From Paracoccus hibiscisoli (GTDB lineage Bacteria; Pseudomonadota; Alphaproteobacteria; Rhodobacterales; Rhodobacteraceae): a stretch of DNA of 64,000 bases. Below, one piece after another: positions 57,031-64,000 of this stretch. How positions within the stretch are numbered: the first letter of the stretch is position 1; each line of letters opens with the position of its first letter. The translations under genes were made by a program, and so were the position numbers. Location of the stretch: positions 62,001 to 126,000 of the forward strand of contig NZ_SUNH01000009.1 in NCBI RefSeq assembly GCF_005048265.1, given 5' to 3'. The notes under the pieces were generated by a model, which saw nothing but the letters and a program-made list of their open reading frames with translations, was not told where the DNA came from and ran no database searches.

Positions 57031-57792
57031 ATGATGTTCGAACTGACCGCCGATCTGGTGATGCTGCTGATGATGGCGGCCTTTGCCGCAGGATTCGTCG
57101 ATGCGATCGCGGGCGGAGGCGGGCTGATCACGCTGCCCATCCTGATGCTGGCGGGCCTGTCGCCCGCGCAGGCGCTGGCCACGAACAAGGTGCAGGGCGT
57201 CTTTGGCGCGGGCACCGCGGCGCTCAGCTATGCGGCGCGGGGGTTGGTCGATCTGCGCAGCCAGTGGCGATCGGCGCTGATCGCGGGGGCGGCGGGGGCT
57301 GCGGGCGCGGTGCTGGTCAGCGCGATCCCGACCGACGGGCTGCGGCTGATCCTGCCGGTGATCCTGATCGGCATCGCGCTGTTCTTTGCCTTCAAGCCGG
57401 GGCTGAACGACCTGGACCGCACGCGCCGCCTGACGCCGCTGGTCTTTGCGGCGACCGTGGTGCCGTTCATCGGCTTTTATGACGGCCTGATCGGGCCGGG
57501 GGCGGGGGCGTTCTACATGATCGGGTTCGTCACGCTGGCCGGATACGGGGTGCTGAAGGCCACGGCGCATACCAAGCTGTTGAACTTTGCCTCGAATCTG
57601 GGCGGTCTGGGGGCATTCGCGCTGGTCGGGCAGCCGCTGTGGCTGCTGGGCATGGCGATGGGGGCGGCACAGATCGCGGGGGCGATGCTGGGGGCGCGGC
57701 TGGCCTCGCGCATCGGCGCGCGGCTGATCAAGCCGCTGCTGGTCGTGACCTCGACCCTGCTGGCGGGGCGGCTGATCTGGCAGATGATCTGA
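57031..57792 (+). CDS. TSUP/TauE-SafE family membrane permease
   Basis: 253 residues with about seven or eight hydrophobic segments. Family pattern: AAFAAGFVDAIAGGGGLITLPIL at the start with the conserved glycine row, LATNKVQGVFGAGTAALSY, and again FYDGLIGPGAGAFYMIGFV in the second half. Members export sulfite, sulfoacetate or related sulfur compounds; the substrate here is unknown. Follows serB after 28 bases. Confidence 0.88.
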   Translation: MMFELTADLVMLLMMAAFAAGFVDAIAGGGGLITLPILMLAGLSPAQALATNKVQGVFGAGTAALSYAARGLVDLRSQWRSALIAGAAGAAGAVLVSAIPTDGLRLILPVILIGIALFFAFKPGLNDLDRTRRLTPLVFAATVVPFIGFYDGLIGPGAGAFYMIGFVTLAGYGVLKATAHTKLLNFASNLGGLGAFALVGQPLWLLGMAMGAAQIAGAMLGARLASRIGARLIKPLLVVTSTLLAGRLIWQMI

Positions 57793-57802
57793 GGCCCCGC
57801 AT

Positions 57803-57868
57803 CCGGCGCCACCTCTGCCAAGGGGCGCCGGTTCGGGGGCAGGGGGACGGGACGGGGGTATCCCGTCC
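57803..57868. terminator. Two hairpins between the TSUP and asparaginase genes
   Basis: CCGGCGCC / GGCGCCGG (57803-57810 and 57824-57831) and GGACGGGA / TCCCGTCC (57845-57852 and 57861-57868) are perfect 8-bp repeats in the 117-base space of two convergent genes. Loops of 13 and 8. No T-runs; role as two terminators is inferred from position. Confidence 0.5.
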
Positions 57869-57909
57869 TGTCAGTGAACCACGACTGCATGTCGGGGATG
57901 TGACGGTGC

Positions 57910-58896
57910 TCAGCCGGGAAAGCCCGGCGCGCGGCGCAGGTTGCCGGTGACCATGCCGCGACAGTTCAGGATCGGGCCGTCCAGATGCGCCTGCGCGGCC
58001 GGATGGCCCGCGTCCAGCACCCGCAGATGGATCAGCAGCGCGGTGATCGCGGCCTCGCTGGCGCGGGTGGCGCCATCGGTGATCTTGAGCGCGACGCCCA
58101 GGCCCTGATCGGGCAGGATCGCCACGAACACCGCCTCGGCCCCGGTCTTGATGGCCGCGACGCCGCCCATGGCGCGCATCAGTTCGGTGCAGGACCGGCC
58201 CTCTCCGGCGACCATCTCGGGATGGGTGCGCATCGCGTCGACCAGCCGCCGCATGGCCTGTCCGCGCCGGTCGGTGCCGGGATTGGCGAACCGCGCCATC
58301 GCGCGGGCCAGCCCCTCGACCGTGCAGGCCCAGTTCGGGGCCGAGCAGCCGTCGATGCCAAAGCCGGGGCTGTCCTCGTCGGTGACCTCCTCGAAGGTGG
58401 CCTTGACGGCGCGCTGGACCGGGTGGTCGGGCTCGACATAATCCGGCCCGCCCTTCAGGTGGCGGTTCAGCGTCAGGAACCCGGCATGCTTGCCCGAACA
58501 GTTGTTGTGCAGCTGGCAGGGCGCGGTGTCCGAACAGGTCAGGCGGCGGTTCTCGGCCGCGTCGCGGGGCATGTGGCAGCCGCAGCGCAGATCGGGTTCG
58601 CCCAGGCCCAGCCCGCTCAGCCAGCCGTCCACGGTCGCGACATGCATCGCCGCCCCCGAATGGCTGGCGCAGGCCAGCGCCAGCTGGCGGTCGGTCAGCC
58701 CCGCCGCGTCCGCCGCCCCGCTTTCGATCAGGGGCAGCGCCTGGATCATCTTGCACGACGACCGGGGATAGATCACCTGTCCGGGCACGCCCCAGGCCTC
58801 GACCACGCCATGCGCGTCGCAGATCACCGCATGGCCGCGATGCAGGCTTTCGCAAAGGGGGCCGCGCCACAGTTCGATCATGTCCGCAGACCGCAT
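57910..58896 (-). CDS. Asparaginase (rhizobial class 3 type)
   Basis: 328 residues of the asparaginase II family first known from Rhizobium: RSSCKMIQALPLIESGAA, CASHSGAAMHVATV, NNCSGKHAGFLTLNRHL and GIDGCSAPNWACTVEGLARAM. These Ser-Ser-Cys-Lys and Cys-Ser-Gly-Lys stretches are family hallmarks, unlike the E. coli enzyme. No signal peptide, so cytoplasmic. Start could be M6 (MIELWRG). Confidence 0.9.
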   Translation of the reverse strand: MRSADMIELWRGPLCESLHRGHAVICDAHGVVEAWGVPGQVIYPRSSCKMIQALPLIESGAADAAGLTDRQLALACASHSGAAMHVATVDGWLSGLGLGEPDLRCGCHMPRDAAENRRLTCSDTAPCQLHNNCSGKHAGFLTLNRHLKGGPDYVEPDHPVQRAVKATFEEVTDEDSPGFGIDGCSAPNWACTVEGLARAMARFANPGTDRRGQAMRRLVDAMRTHPEMVAGEGRSCTELMRAMGGVAAIKTGAEAVFVAILPDQGLGVALKITDGATRASEAAITALLIHLRVLDAGHPAAQAHLDGPILNCRGMVTGNLRRAPGFPG

Positions 58897-59045
58897 GTTT
58901 TCTCCCTGACAATTGCGCGATTTTGCTTGCGCGGCCTTTCACGGGCGGCGATTTTCGCTATCCTGACGACAGATGGTTGAAAAGACCACAGCAATCAGGA
59001 AGAACGCCGGGCGAAGCGGCGAATTGAATGGCAGGAGGCCAGAGC

Positions 59046-59567
59046 ATGATTACCACCACCCTGCGCGGACTGGGCGCCAGCCTTGTCCTGATCGCCGGAT
59101 TGGGCACGGCTGTTGCGCAAGAATCCAGCAACGTCGTGGCGACCGAAGGGGACTGGACGGTCTTCGCGGCGGACAATCCGCGCGAATGCTGGGCCGTGTC
59201 GCCCCCGCGCTCGACCCTGAACACCCGCAACGGACAGCCGACCGAGGTGTCGCGCGGCGACATCCGCCTGTATGTGGCCTATCGCCCGGGCCAGAACGGC
59301 GAGGTCAGCTTCAGCGGCGGCTATCCCTTCGCCCCCGATTCGACGGTCGAGGTCGATGTCGGCGGCCGCACCTTCAACCTGTTCACCGAGGCCGAGAGCG
59401 CCTGGACCGGCAGCCCCGCCGATGACGAGGCGCTGATCGCCGCTCTGCGCGCCGGATCGTCGGCCGTCGTCACCGGCCGTTCGGCCCGCGGCACCACGAC
59501 CAAGGACACGTTCAGCCTGTCGGGCATCACCGCCGCGACGAACACCGCGCGGTCGCGCTGCCAGTAA
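59046..59567 (+). CDS. IalB-family periplasmic protein
   Basis: 173 residues with a signal peptide ([22 protein letters not shown]) and the invasion-associated locus B pattern: [59 protein letters not shown] end. A single pair of cysteines (near 52 and the C-terminus) could form a disulfide. In Bartonella IalB has a link to erythrocyte invasion; free-living Rhodobacterales carry it with unknown function. A strong terminator follows. Confidence 0.85.
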   Translation: MITTTLRGLGASLVLIAGLGTAVAQESSNVVATEGDWTVFAADNPRECWAVSPPRSTLNTRNGQPTEVSRGDIRLYVAYRPGQNGEVSFSGGYPFAPDSTVEVDVGGRTFNLFTEAESAWTGSPADDEALIAALRAGSSAVVTGRSARGTTTKDTFSLSGITAATNTARSRCQ

Positions 59568-59594
59568 GGCCACAAGGCCCACGACATTCTCAGG

Positions 59595-59629
59595 GGCGGC
59601 GCCGGTTGATTTCCGGCGCCGCCTGTCTT
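59595..59629 (+). terminator. Intrinsic terminator after the IalB-like gene
   Basis: A perfect 11-bp stem GGCGGCGCCGG / CCGGCGCCGCC (59595-59605 and 59613-59623) with the loop TTGATTT is followed by TGTCTT. It lies 28 bases after the stop codon and 36 before rlmN. Confidence 0.8.
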
Positions 59630-59664
59630 ATGTCCGGCACCTTACGCAAATCTCCGGGTGGCCC

Positions 59665-60861
59665 ATGACCGTCGTTCCCATGCAGGCCGCAGGCGCGGCC
59701 CCGATCACGCAAGACGTGCTGACCATTCCGCGCAAGCTGCCGGACGGGGGGCTGACGAACATCGTCGGCCTGACCCGCGCGCAGCTGCTGGACGCGCTGA
59801 TCGCGGCGGGTACGCCCGAACGTCAGGCCAAGATGCGCGTGGGCCAGGTCTGGCAGTGGGTCTATCACTGGGGCGTGCGCGATTTCGCCCAGATGACCAA
59901 CCTGGCCAAGGATTACCGCGCCCTGCTGGCCCGGAATTTCGAAATCACCCTGCCCGAGGTCGTGACGCGCCAGGTCAGCAATGACGGCACCCGCAAATAT
60001 CTGGTCCGCATCGCCGGCGGCCATGAGGTCGAGGTCGTCTATATCCCCGAAGAGGGCCGCGGCACGCTGTGCGTCAGCAGCCAGGTCGGCTGCACGCTGA
60101 CCTGTTCCTTTTGCCACACCGGCACGCAAAAGCTGGTGCGCAACCTGACCGCCGGGGAAATCGTCGGCCAGCTGATGCTGGCGCGCGACGATCTGGGCGA
60201 ATGGCCCGTTCAGGGCGCCCCCAAGGACGAGACGCGGCTGATCAGCAACATCGTCCTGATGGGCATGGGCGAGCCCTTGTACAACTTCGACAATGTCCGC
60301 GACGCGATGAAGGTCGTCATGGACAACGAGGGCCTGTCCCTGTCGCGCCGCCGCATCACCCTGTCGACCAGCGGCGTGGTCCCCGAGATCGCCCGCACCG
60401 CGCAGGAGATCGGCTGCCTGCTGGCCGTCAGCTTTCACGCCACGACGGATGAGGTCCGCGACCGCTTGGTCCCCATCAACAAGCGCTGGAACATCGAGAC
60501 GCTGCTGGCCGCCTTGCGCGACTACCCGCGTCTGACCAACAGCGAGCGGATCACGTTCGAATACGTCATGCTGGCGGGCGTGAACGACAGCGATGCCGAC
60601 GCGCACCGCCTGGTCGAGCTGATCCGCGGCATCCCGGCCAAGATCAACCTGATCCCGTTCAACGAATGGCCCGGCGCGCCCTACAAACGCTCCAGCAACA
60701 ACCGCATCCATGCGTTTGCCGACATCATCCACAATGCCGGCTATGCCAGCCCGATCCGCACCCCGCGCGGCGAGGACATCATGGCCGCCTGCGGTCAGTT
60801 GAAATCGGCGACCGAACGGGGCCGCAAATCGCGCGCCCAGATCGCCGCCGAAACGGCCTAG
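59665..60861 (+). CDS. rlmN: Dual-specificity 23S rRNA/tRNA adenine-C2 methyltransferase RlmN
   Basis: 398 residues, radical-SAM enzyme. The cluster motif is [18 protein letters not shown], and the C-terminal catalytic Cys is in [10 protein letters not shown]-terminal helical domain and [14 protein letters not shown] also fit. Methylates A2503 in 23S rRNA and A37 in some tRNAs. It shares 4 bases with the end of rsgA, which is on the other strand. Confidence 0.97.
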   Translation: MTVVPMQAAGAAPITQDVLTIPRKLPDGGLTNIVGLTRAQLLDALIAAGTPERQAKMRVGQVWQWVYHWGVRDFAQMTNLAKDYRALLARNFEITLPEVVTRQVSNDGTRKYLVRIAGGHEVEVVYIPEEGRGTLCVSSQVGCTLTCSFCHTGTQKLVRNLTAGEIVGQLMLARDDLGEWPVQGAPKDETRLISNIVLMGMGEPLYNFDNVRDAMKVVMDNEGLSLSRRRITLSTSGVVPEIARTAQEIGCLLAVSFHATTDEVRDRLVPINKRWNIETLLAALRDYPRLTNSERITFEYVMLAGVNDSDADAHRLVELIRGIPAKINLIPFNEWPGAPYKRSSNNRIHAFADIIHNAGYASPIRTPRGEDIMAACGQLKSATERGRKSRAQIAAETA

Positions 60862-61865
60862 CGGCGTTTCGACCCGCGGGGCAGGGTCGTGCGATTGCCG
60901 CGCGGCCCGGTCTGGACGGGGGTGTTGTCGCGATTTTCGTCATGCAGCTTGCGCCAGCGGTCCAGGCGACCCGCGTCCAGCGTGCCGGCGCGCACCGCCG
61001 CCTGCACCGCGCAGCCCGGCTCATGCGCATGGGTGCAGTCGCGGAACCGGCATTGGGGCGCCAGCTCGGTGATTTCCGCAAACAGCATCTCGATGCCCAC
61101 GGCGACATCGGCCACGTGCAGCGTGCGCATGCCGGGCGTGTCGATGACCCAGCCCCCGCCCGCCACCGGATGCAGCGACCGCGATGTGGTCGTGTGCCGC
61201 CCCTTGGCGTCCGATTCGCGGATATCGCCGGTGGCCTGCGCATCGCGCCCCGACAGCGTGTTCAGCAGCGTCGATTTGCCCACCCCGGACGAGCCGACCA
61301 GCGCCACCGTCCGCCCCGCTCCGCACCAGGGTGCCAGCACGTCCGCCGCATCGGGCGATTTCGCGTTCAGCGCCACGACCTGCAACCCGCGCTGCAGGGC
61401 GCGGGCGCGGTCGATCCAGTCGGACGGGTCGTCCACCTTGTCGATCTTGGTCAGCACGATCACCGGGTCGGTCCCGGCCTCGTTCGCCAGGGCCAGATAG
61501 CGTTCCAGACGCGCCGGGTTGAAATCGTCGTTGCACGACGTGACCACGAACAGCGTGTCGACATTGGCGGCGATCAGCTGGCGGGTATCGGCGCCCTCGG
61601 TCCGGCGGCGCAGCAGGGCGCGGCGGTCCAGCAGGCGGGCCACCACGCGCGTGTCACCCTTGGCCAGCACCCAGTCCCCCACCGCGTAATCGGCGGTCGA
61701 GGCATGGATCGGCAAGTCCAGCCGCACCTGGCCCGCGCCGGTTTCGGCCATCAGCCGCGACCGGTGCACGGCGGCGATGCGCATGGGCACCAGCCCGGCA
61801 TCGTCGTCCGTCACCTGATCGGCAAAGAAGGGCCCCCAGCCCAGATCGTCCAGCGCGTGTGTCAT
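60858..61865 (-). CDS. rsgA: Small-subunit biogenesis GTPase RsgA
   Basis: 335 residues. An N-terminal OB-type domain is followed by a circularly permuted GTPase: TKID (G4), [16 protein letters not shown] (G1), DTPGMR (G3) in that order, and a zinc-binding end [14 protein letters not shown]. It checks the late 30S decoding site. ATG 61865 ([11 protein letters not shown]) was chosen over an upstream one in the preceding gene. Confidence 0.94.
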   Translation of the reverse strand: MTHALDDLGWGPFFADQVTDDDAGLVPMRIAAVHRSRLMAETGAGQVRLDLPIHASTADYAVGDWVLAKGDTRVVARLLDRRALLRRRTEGADTRQLIAANVDTLFVVTSCNDDFNPARLERYLALANEAGTDPVIVLTKIDKVDDPSDWIDRARALQRGLQVVALNAKSPDAADVLAPWCGAGRTVALVGSSGVGKSTLLNTLSGRDAQATGDIRESDAKGRHTTTSRSLHPVAGGGWVIDTPGMRTLHVADVAVGIEMLFAEITELAPQCRFRDCTHAHEPGCAVQAAVRAGTLDAGRLDRWRKLHDENRDNTPVQTGPRGNRTTLPRGSKRR

Positions 61866-61905
61866 GCGTTCTGCATGATCGGGCCACAGGCGCGATGCAA
61901 GCGTT

Positions 61906-62736
61906 TCATGCGGGCGTCCAGGCGTCGATGATGGCCACGGCCTCGTCCGCGGTCTCGACATAGCGGATCAGGTCCAGGTCGGACGGGCTGATGGTGCCCG
62001 CGCGGGCCAGCGCCTGCCAGTTGATGATGCCGTCCCAGAATTCCGCGCCGAACAGCAGGACGGGGATGCGGGCCATGCGGCCGGTCTGGATCAGGGTCAG
62101 CGCCTCGAACAGCTCGTCCAGGGTGCCGAATCCGCCGGGGAACACCGTGATCGCGCGGGCGCGCATCAGGAAGTGCATCTTGCGGATCGCGAAATAGTGG
62201 AAGTTGAAGCACAGGTCCGGCGAGACATAGGGGTTGGGCGCCTGTTCATGCGGCAGCACGATGCCCAGGCCGATCGACTGGCCGCCGACCTCATGCGCGC
62301 CCAGGTTGCCCGCCTCCATCACGCCGGGGCCGCCGCCGGTGCAGATGACCAGGTCCTTGCCGCCCTGCGCCAGGCTGCGTTCGGTCATCAGGCGGGCGAA
62401 CTGGCGCGCCTCGGTATAGTATTTCGACATCTCGGCCAGGGCGGGGCTGCGCGCGTCGCGGGGGGCGCCGTCGGGCGCCGGGATGCGCGCGCCGCCGAAC
62501 ATCACCACGGTGGATTCGATGCCGTGTTCGTCCATCACCATCTGCGGCTTCAGCAGTTCCAGCTGAAGGCGGACGGGGCGCAGCTCCTCTCGCAGCAGGA
62601 AATCGTGGTCGGTGAAGGCCAGCCGATAGGACGGCGCGCGGGTCTGCGGCGTGTCGGGCACATGCTGGACACGGGCGGCGTCGCGGCTGCTGTGGGGCAG
62701 GGGGTGGGCGCGGTCCTGTTCGGTCGTATCGGTCAT
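61906..62736 (-). CDS. LOG-family (TIGR00730) Rossmann-fold protein
   Basis: 276 residues. The lysine decarboxylase-like motif [18 protein letters not shown] is present with [11 protein letters not shown] near the middle and [13 protein letters not shown] before it. LOG-family proteins are often cytokinin-activating nucleotide phosphoribohydrolases; in bacteria the role is usually unproven. The N-terminal ~60 residues are a family extension. Upstream of rsgA on the same strand, 40 bases apart. Confidence 0.9.
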   Translation of the reverse strand: MTDTTEQDRAHPLPHSSRDAARVQHVPDTPQTRAPSYRLAFTDHDFLLREELRPVRLQLELLKPQMVMDEHGIESTVVMFGGARIPAPDGAPRDARSPALAEMSKYYTEARQFARLMTERSLAQGGKDLVICTGGGPGVMEAGNLGAHEVGGQSIGLGIVLPHEQAPNPYVSPDLCFNFHYFAIRKMHFLMRARAITVFPGGFGTLDELFEALTLIQTGRMARIPVLLFGAEFWDGIINWQALARAGTISPSDLDLIRYVETADEAVAIIDAWTPA

Positions 62737-62841
62737 CAAGGCCTCGGCGTGGGGGATGCGCGGATTGCGCGGGCATTGCTTGATGCTTATAGCCCCGGGG
62801 GAACAGTTTCCACCCGGACGCGACAGCAACAAGAGGCCAAG

Positions 62842-63663
62842 ATGACCCAAGATCTGGAACAAGCCATCGAAACCGCGTGGGAGGCCCGCGCCGAGATCAC
62901 CCCCGCCACCACCGGCCCCACCCGCGAGGCGGTGGAGGAGACGCTGCACCAGCTGGACGCCGGCACCCTGCGCGTGGCCGAAAAGCGCGGCGCCGACTGG
63001 CACGTGAACCAGTGGGCGAAAAAGGCCGTGCTGCTGTCGTTCCGCCTGAACGACATGGAGGAGATGTCGGGCGGCCCGCAGGGCGCGAACTGGTGGGACA
63101 AGGTGCCGTCCAAGTTCCACGGCTGGACCGCCGATGACTGGCGTGCGGCGGGGTTCCGCGCGGTGCCCGGCGCGATCGTTCGGCGCAGCGCCTTCATCGG
63201 CAAGGGCGCGGTGCTGATGCCGTCATTCGTCAACCTGGGCGCCCATGTGGGCGAGGGGGCGATGATCGATACCTGGGCCACGGTCGGCAGCTGCGCGCAG
63301 ATCGGCCGCAACGTCCACCTGTCGGGCGGCGTGGGCATCGGCGGCGTGCTGGAGCCGCTGCAGGCGGGGCCGACGATCATCGAGGATGACTGCTTCATCG
63401 GCGCGCGCTCCGAGGTGGTCGAGGGCTGCATCGTGCGCGAGGGATCGGTCCTGGGCATGGGCGTCTATATCGGCCAATCCACCAAGATCGTGGACCGCGA
63501 GACCGGCACCGTCACCTATGGCGAGGTTCCGGCGGGTTCGGTCGTGGTGTCGGGCACGATGCCGTCCAAGAACGGCGTGAACCTGTACTGCGCGGTGATC
63601 GTCAAGCGCGTGGATGCGCAGACGCGCTCCAAGACCTCGATCAACGAGCTGCTGCGCGACTGA
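62842..63663 (+). CDS. dapD: 2,3,4,5-tetrahydropyridine-2,6-dicarboxylate N-succinyltransferase
   Basis: 273 residues with a left-handed beta-helix of hexapeptide repeats: [55 protein letters not shown] and [16 protein letters not shown]. Lysine/diaminopimelate pathway by the succinylase route. ATG 62842 follows AAGAGG. The following gene overlaps by one base. Confidence 0.97.
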   Translation: MTQDLEQAIETAWEARAEITPATTGPTREAVEETLHQLDAGTLRVAEKRGADWHVNQWAKKAVLLSFRLNDMEEMSGGPQGANWWDKVPSKFHGWTADDWRAAGFRAVPGAIVRRSAFIGKGAVLMPSFVNLGAHVGEGAMIDTWATVGSCAQIGRNVHLSGGVGIGGVLEPLQAGPTIIEDDCFIGARSEVVEGCIVREGSVLGMGVYIGQSTKIVDRETGTVTYGEVPAGSVVVSGTMPSKNGVNLYCAVIVKRVDAQTRSKTSINELLRD

Positions 63664-64000
63664 TGACCACGCTGTTCATCGATGCGGATGCCTGCCCGGT
63701 CAAGGCCGAGGCCGAACGGGTGGCCATCCGCATGGGTGTGCCGATGGTGCTGGTCTGCAACGGCGGCATGCGGATGCCCACGCATCCGCTGGTCCGGCTG
63801 CAGATCGTGGCCGCGGGCCCGGACGAGGCCGACAAGTGGATCGCCGACAGCTGCGGTCCGGGCGACGTGGTGGTGACGGGCGACCTGCCGCTGGCGGATC
63901 GCTGCATCAAGGCGGGGGCGGCGGTGCTGACCCATGCCGGAGAGGTGCTGGACGTTCGCAACATCGGGCCGCGCCTGGCCACGCGCGACCTGATGGCCGA
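63663..64000 (+). CDS. UPF0178 (DUF188/YaiI-YqxD) protein, 5' part
   Basis: 112 residues visible before the window ends. Start [25 protein letters not shown], then [13 protein letters not shown] and [15 protein letters not shown] match the DUF188 PIN-like family of unknown function. Its ATG shares one base with the dapD stop. Confidence 0.9.
   Translation, partial: MTTLFIDADACPVKAEAERVAIRMGVPMVLVCNGGMRMPTHPLVRLQIVAAGPDEADKWIADSCGPGDVVVTGDLPLADRCIKAGAAVLTHAGEVLDVRNIGPRLATRDLMA

Overview
The window is high-GC, gene-dense chromosomal DNA from an alphaproteobacterium, most likely a member of the Rhodobacterales (Paracoccus/Rhodobacter-like). This rests on gene content and arrangement: a petABC (fbcFBC) bc1 operon, an RpoH-type promoter of the alphaproteobacterial form before dnaK, a serC leader RNA, an Anbu/ATP-grasp/alpha-E/transglutaminase cluster, a malic enzyme-phosphotransacetylase fusion and an IalB-family protein. 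The genus is an inference. Nearly every gene belongs to a recognisable family. No tRNA, rRNA, CRISPR array or prophage was seen.

Layout. 1-1.8 kb: end of a cyanide-insensitive-type bd oxidase operon (cydA 3' end, cydB, DUF2474 small protein). 1.8-4.9 kb: cobalamin riboswitch and a btuF-btuC-btuD-type ABC importer. 4.9-8.2 kb, minus strand: thiBPQ thiamine importer behind a TPP riboswitch. 8.3-12.9 kb: mutS, aroC and a convergent ribokinase. 12.9-15.7 kb, minus: petA-petB-petC with a terminator. 15.9-20 kb, minus: radC, dnaJ and dnaK. 20-31.4 kb: a surface-polysaccharide region with a KpsM-like permease, PAP phosphatase (cysQ), CMP-Kdo synthetase, galU, galE, three glycosyltransferases, a two-domain sulfotransferase-like protein and phosphomannomutase. 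31.5-35.8 kb: two tightly overlapping operons (SnoaL-like/GNAT/nitrilase-like, then arfB/NUDIX/PiT phosphate transporter). 35.8-36.5 kb: a decayed IS5-family transposase, the only clear mobile-element trace. 36.5-38.5 kb, minus: pncA-pncB NAD salvage. 38.6-43.4 kb: a dicarboxylate transporter, trhO, and maeB. 43.5-49.7 kb: the Anbu proteasome-like peptidase and its usual partners, split by an oppositely oriented periplasmic cyclic phosphodiesterase/nucleotidase. 49.8-53.1 kb: thiolase, a STAS/RsbW-like pair, hspQ and a metallophosphatase. 53.1-57 kb: the phosphoserine pathway serA and serC (minus) with divergent serB. 57-64 kb: TSUP permease, asparaginase, IalB-like protein, rlmN, rsgA, LOG-family protein, dapD and a UPF0178 gene cut by the window end.

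How the genes fit together. Two vitamin importers are controlled by their own riboswitches and end tail-to-tail. The polysaccharide block links sugar-nucleotide supply, transfer, probable sulfation and removal of the sulfation by-product PAP. The serine block holds all three steps from 3-phosphoglycerate to serine. The Anbu block is the most interesting poorly understood system: a proteasome ancestor next to a putative peptide-ligase/transglutaminase set, with a start codon whose choice places threonine at the mature N-terminus. All functions are inferred from sequence; no database search was run.
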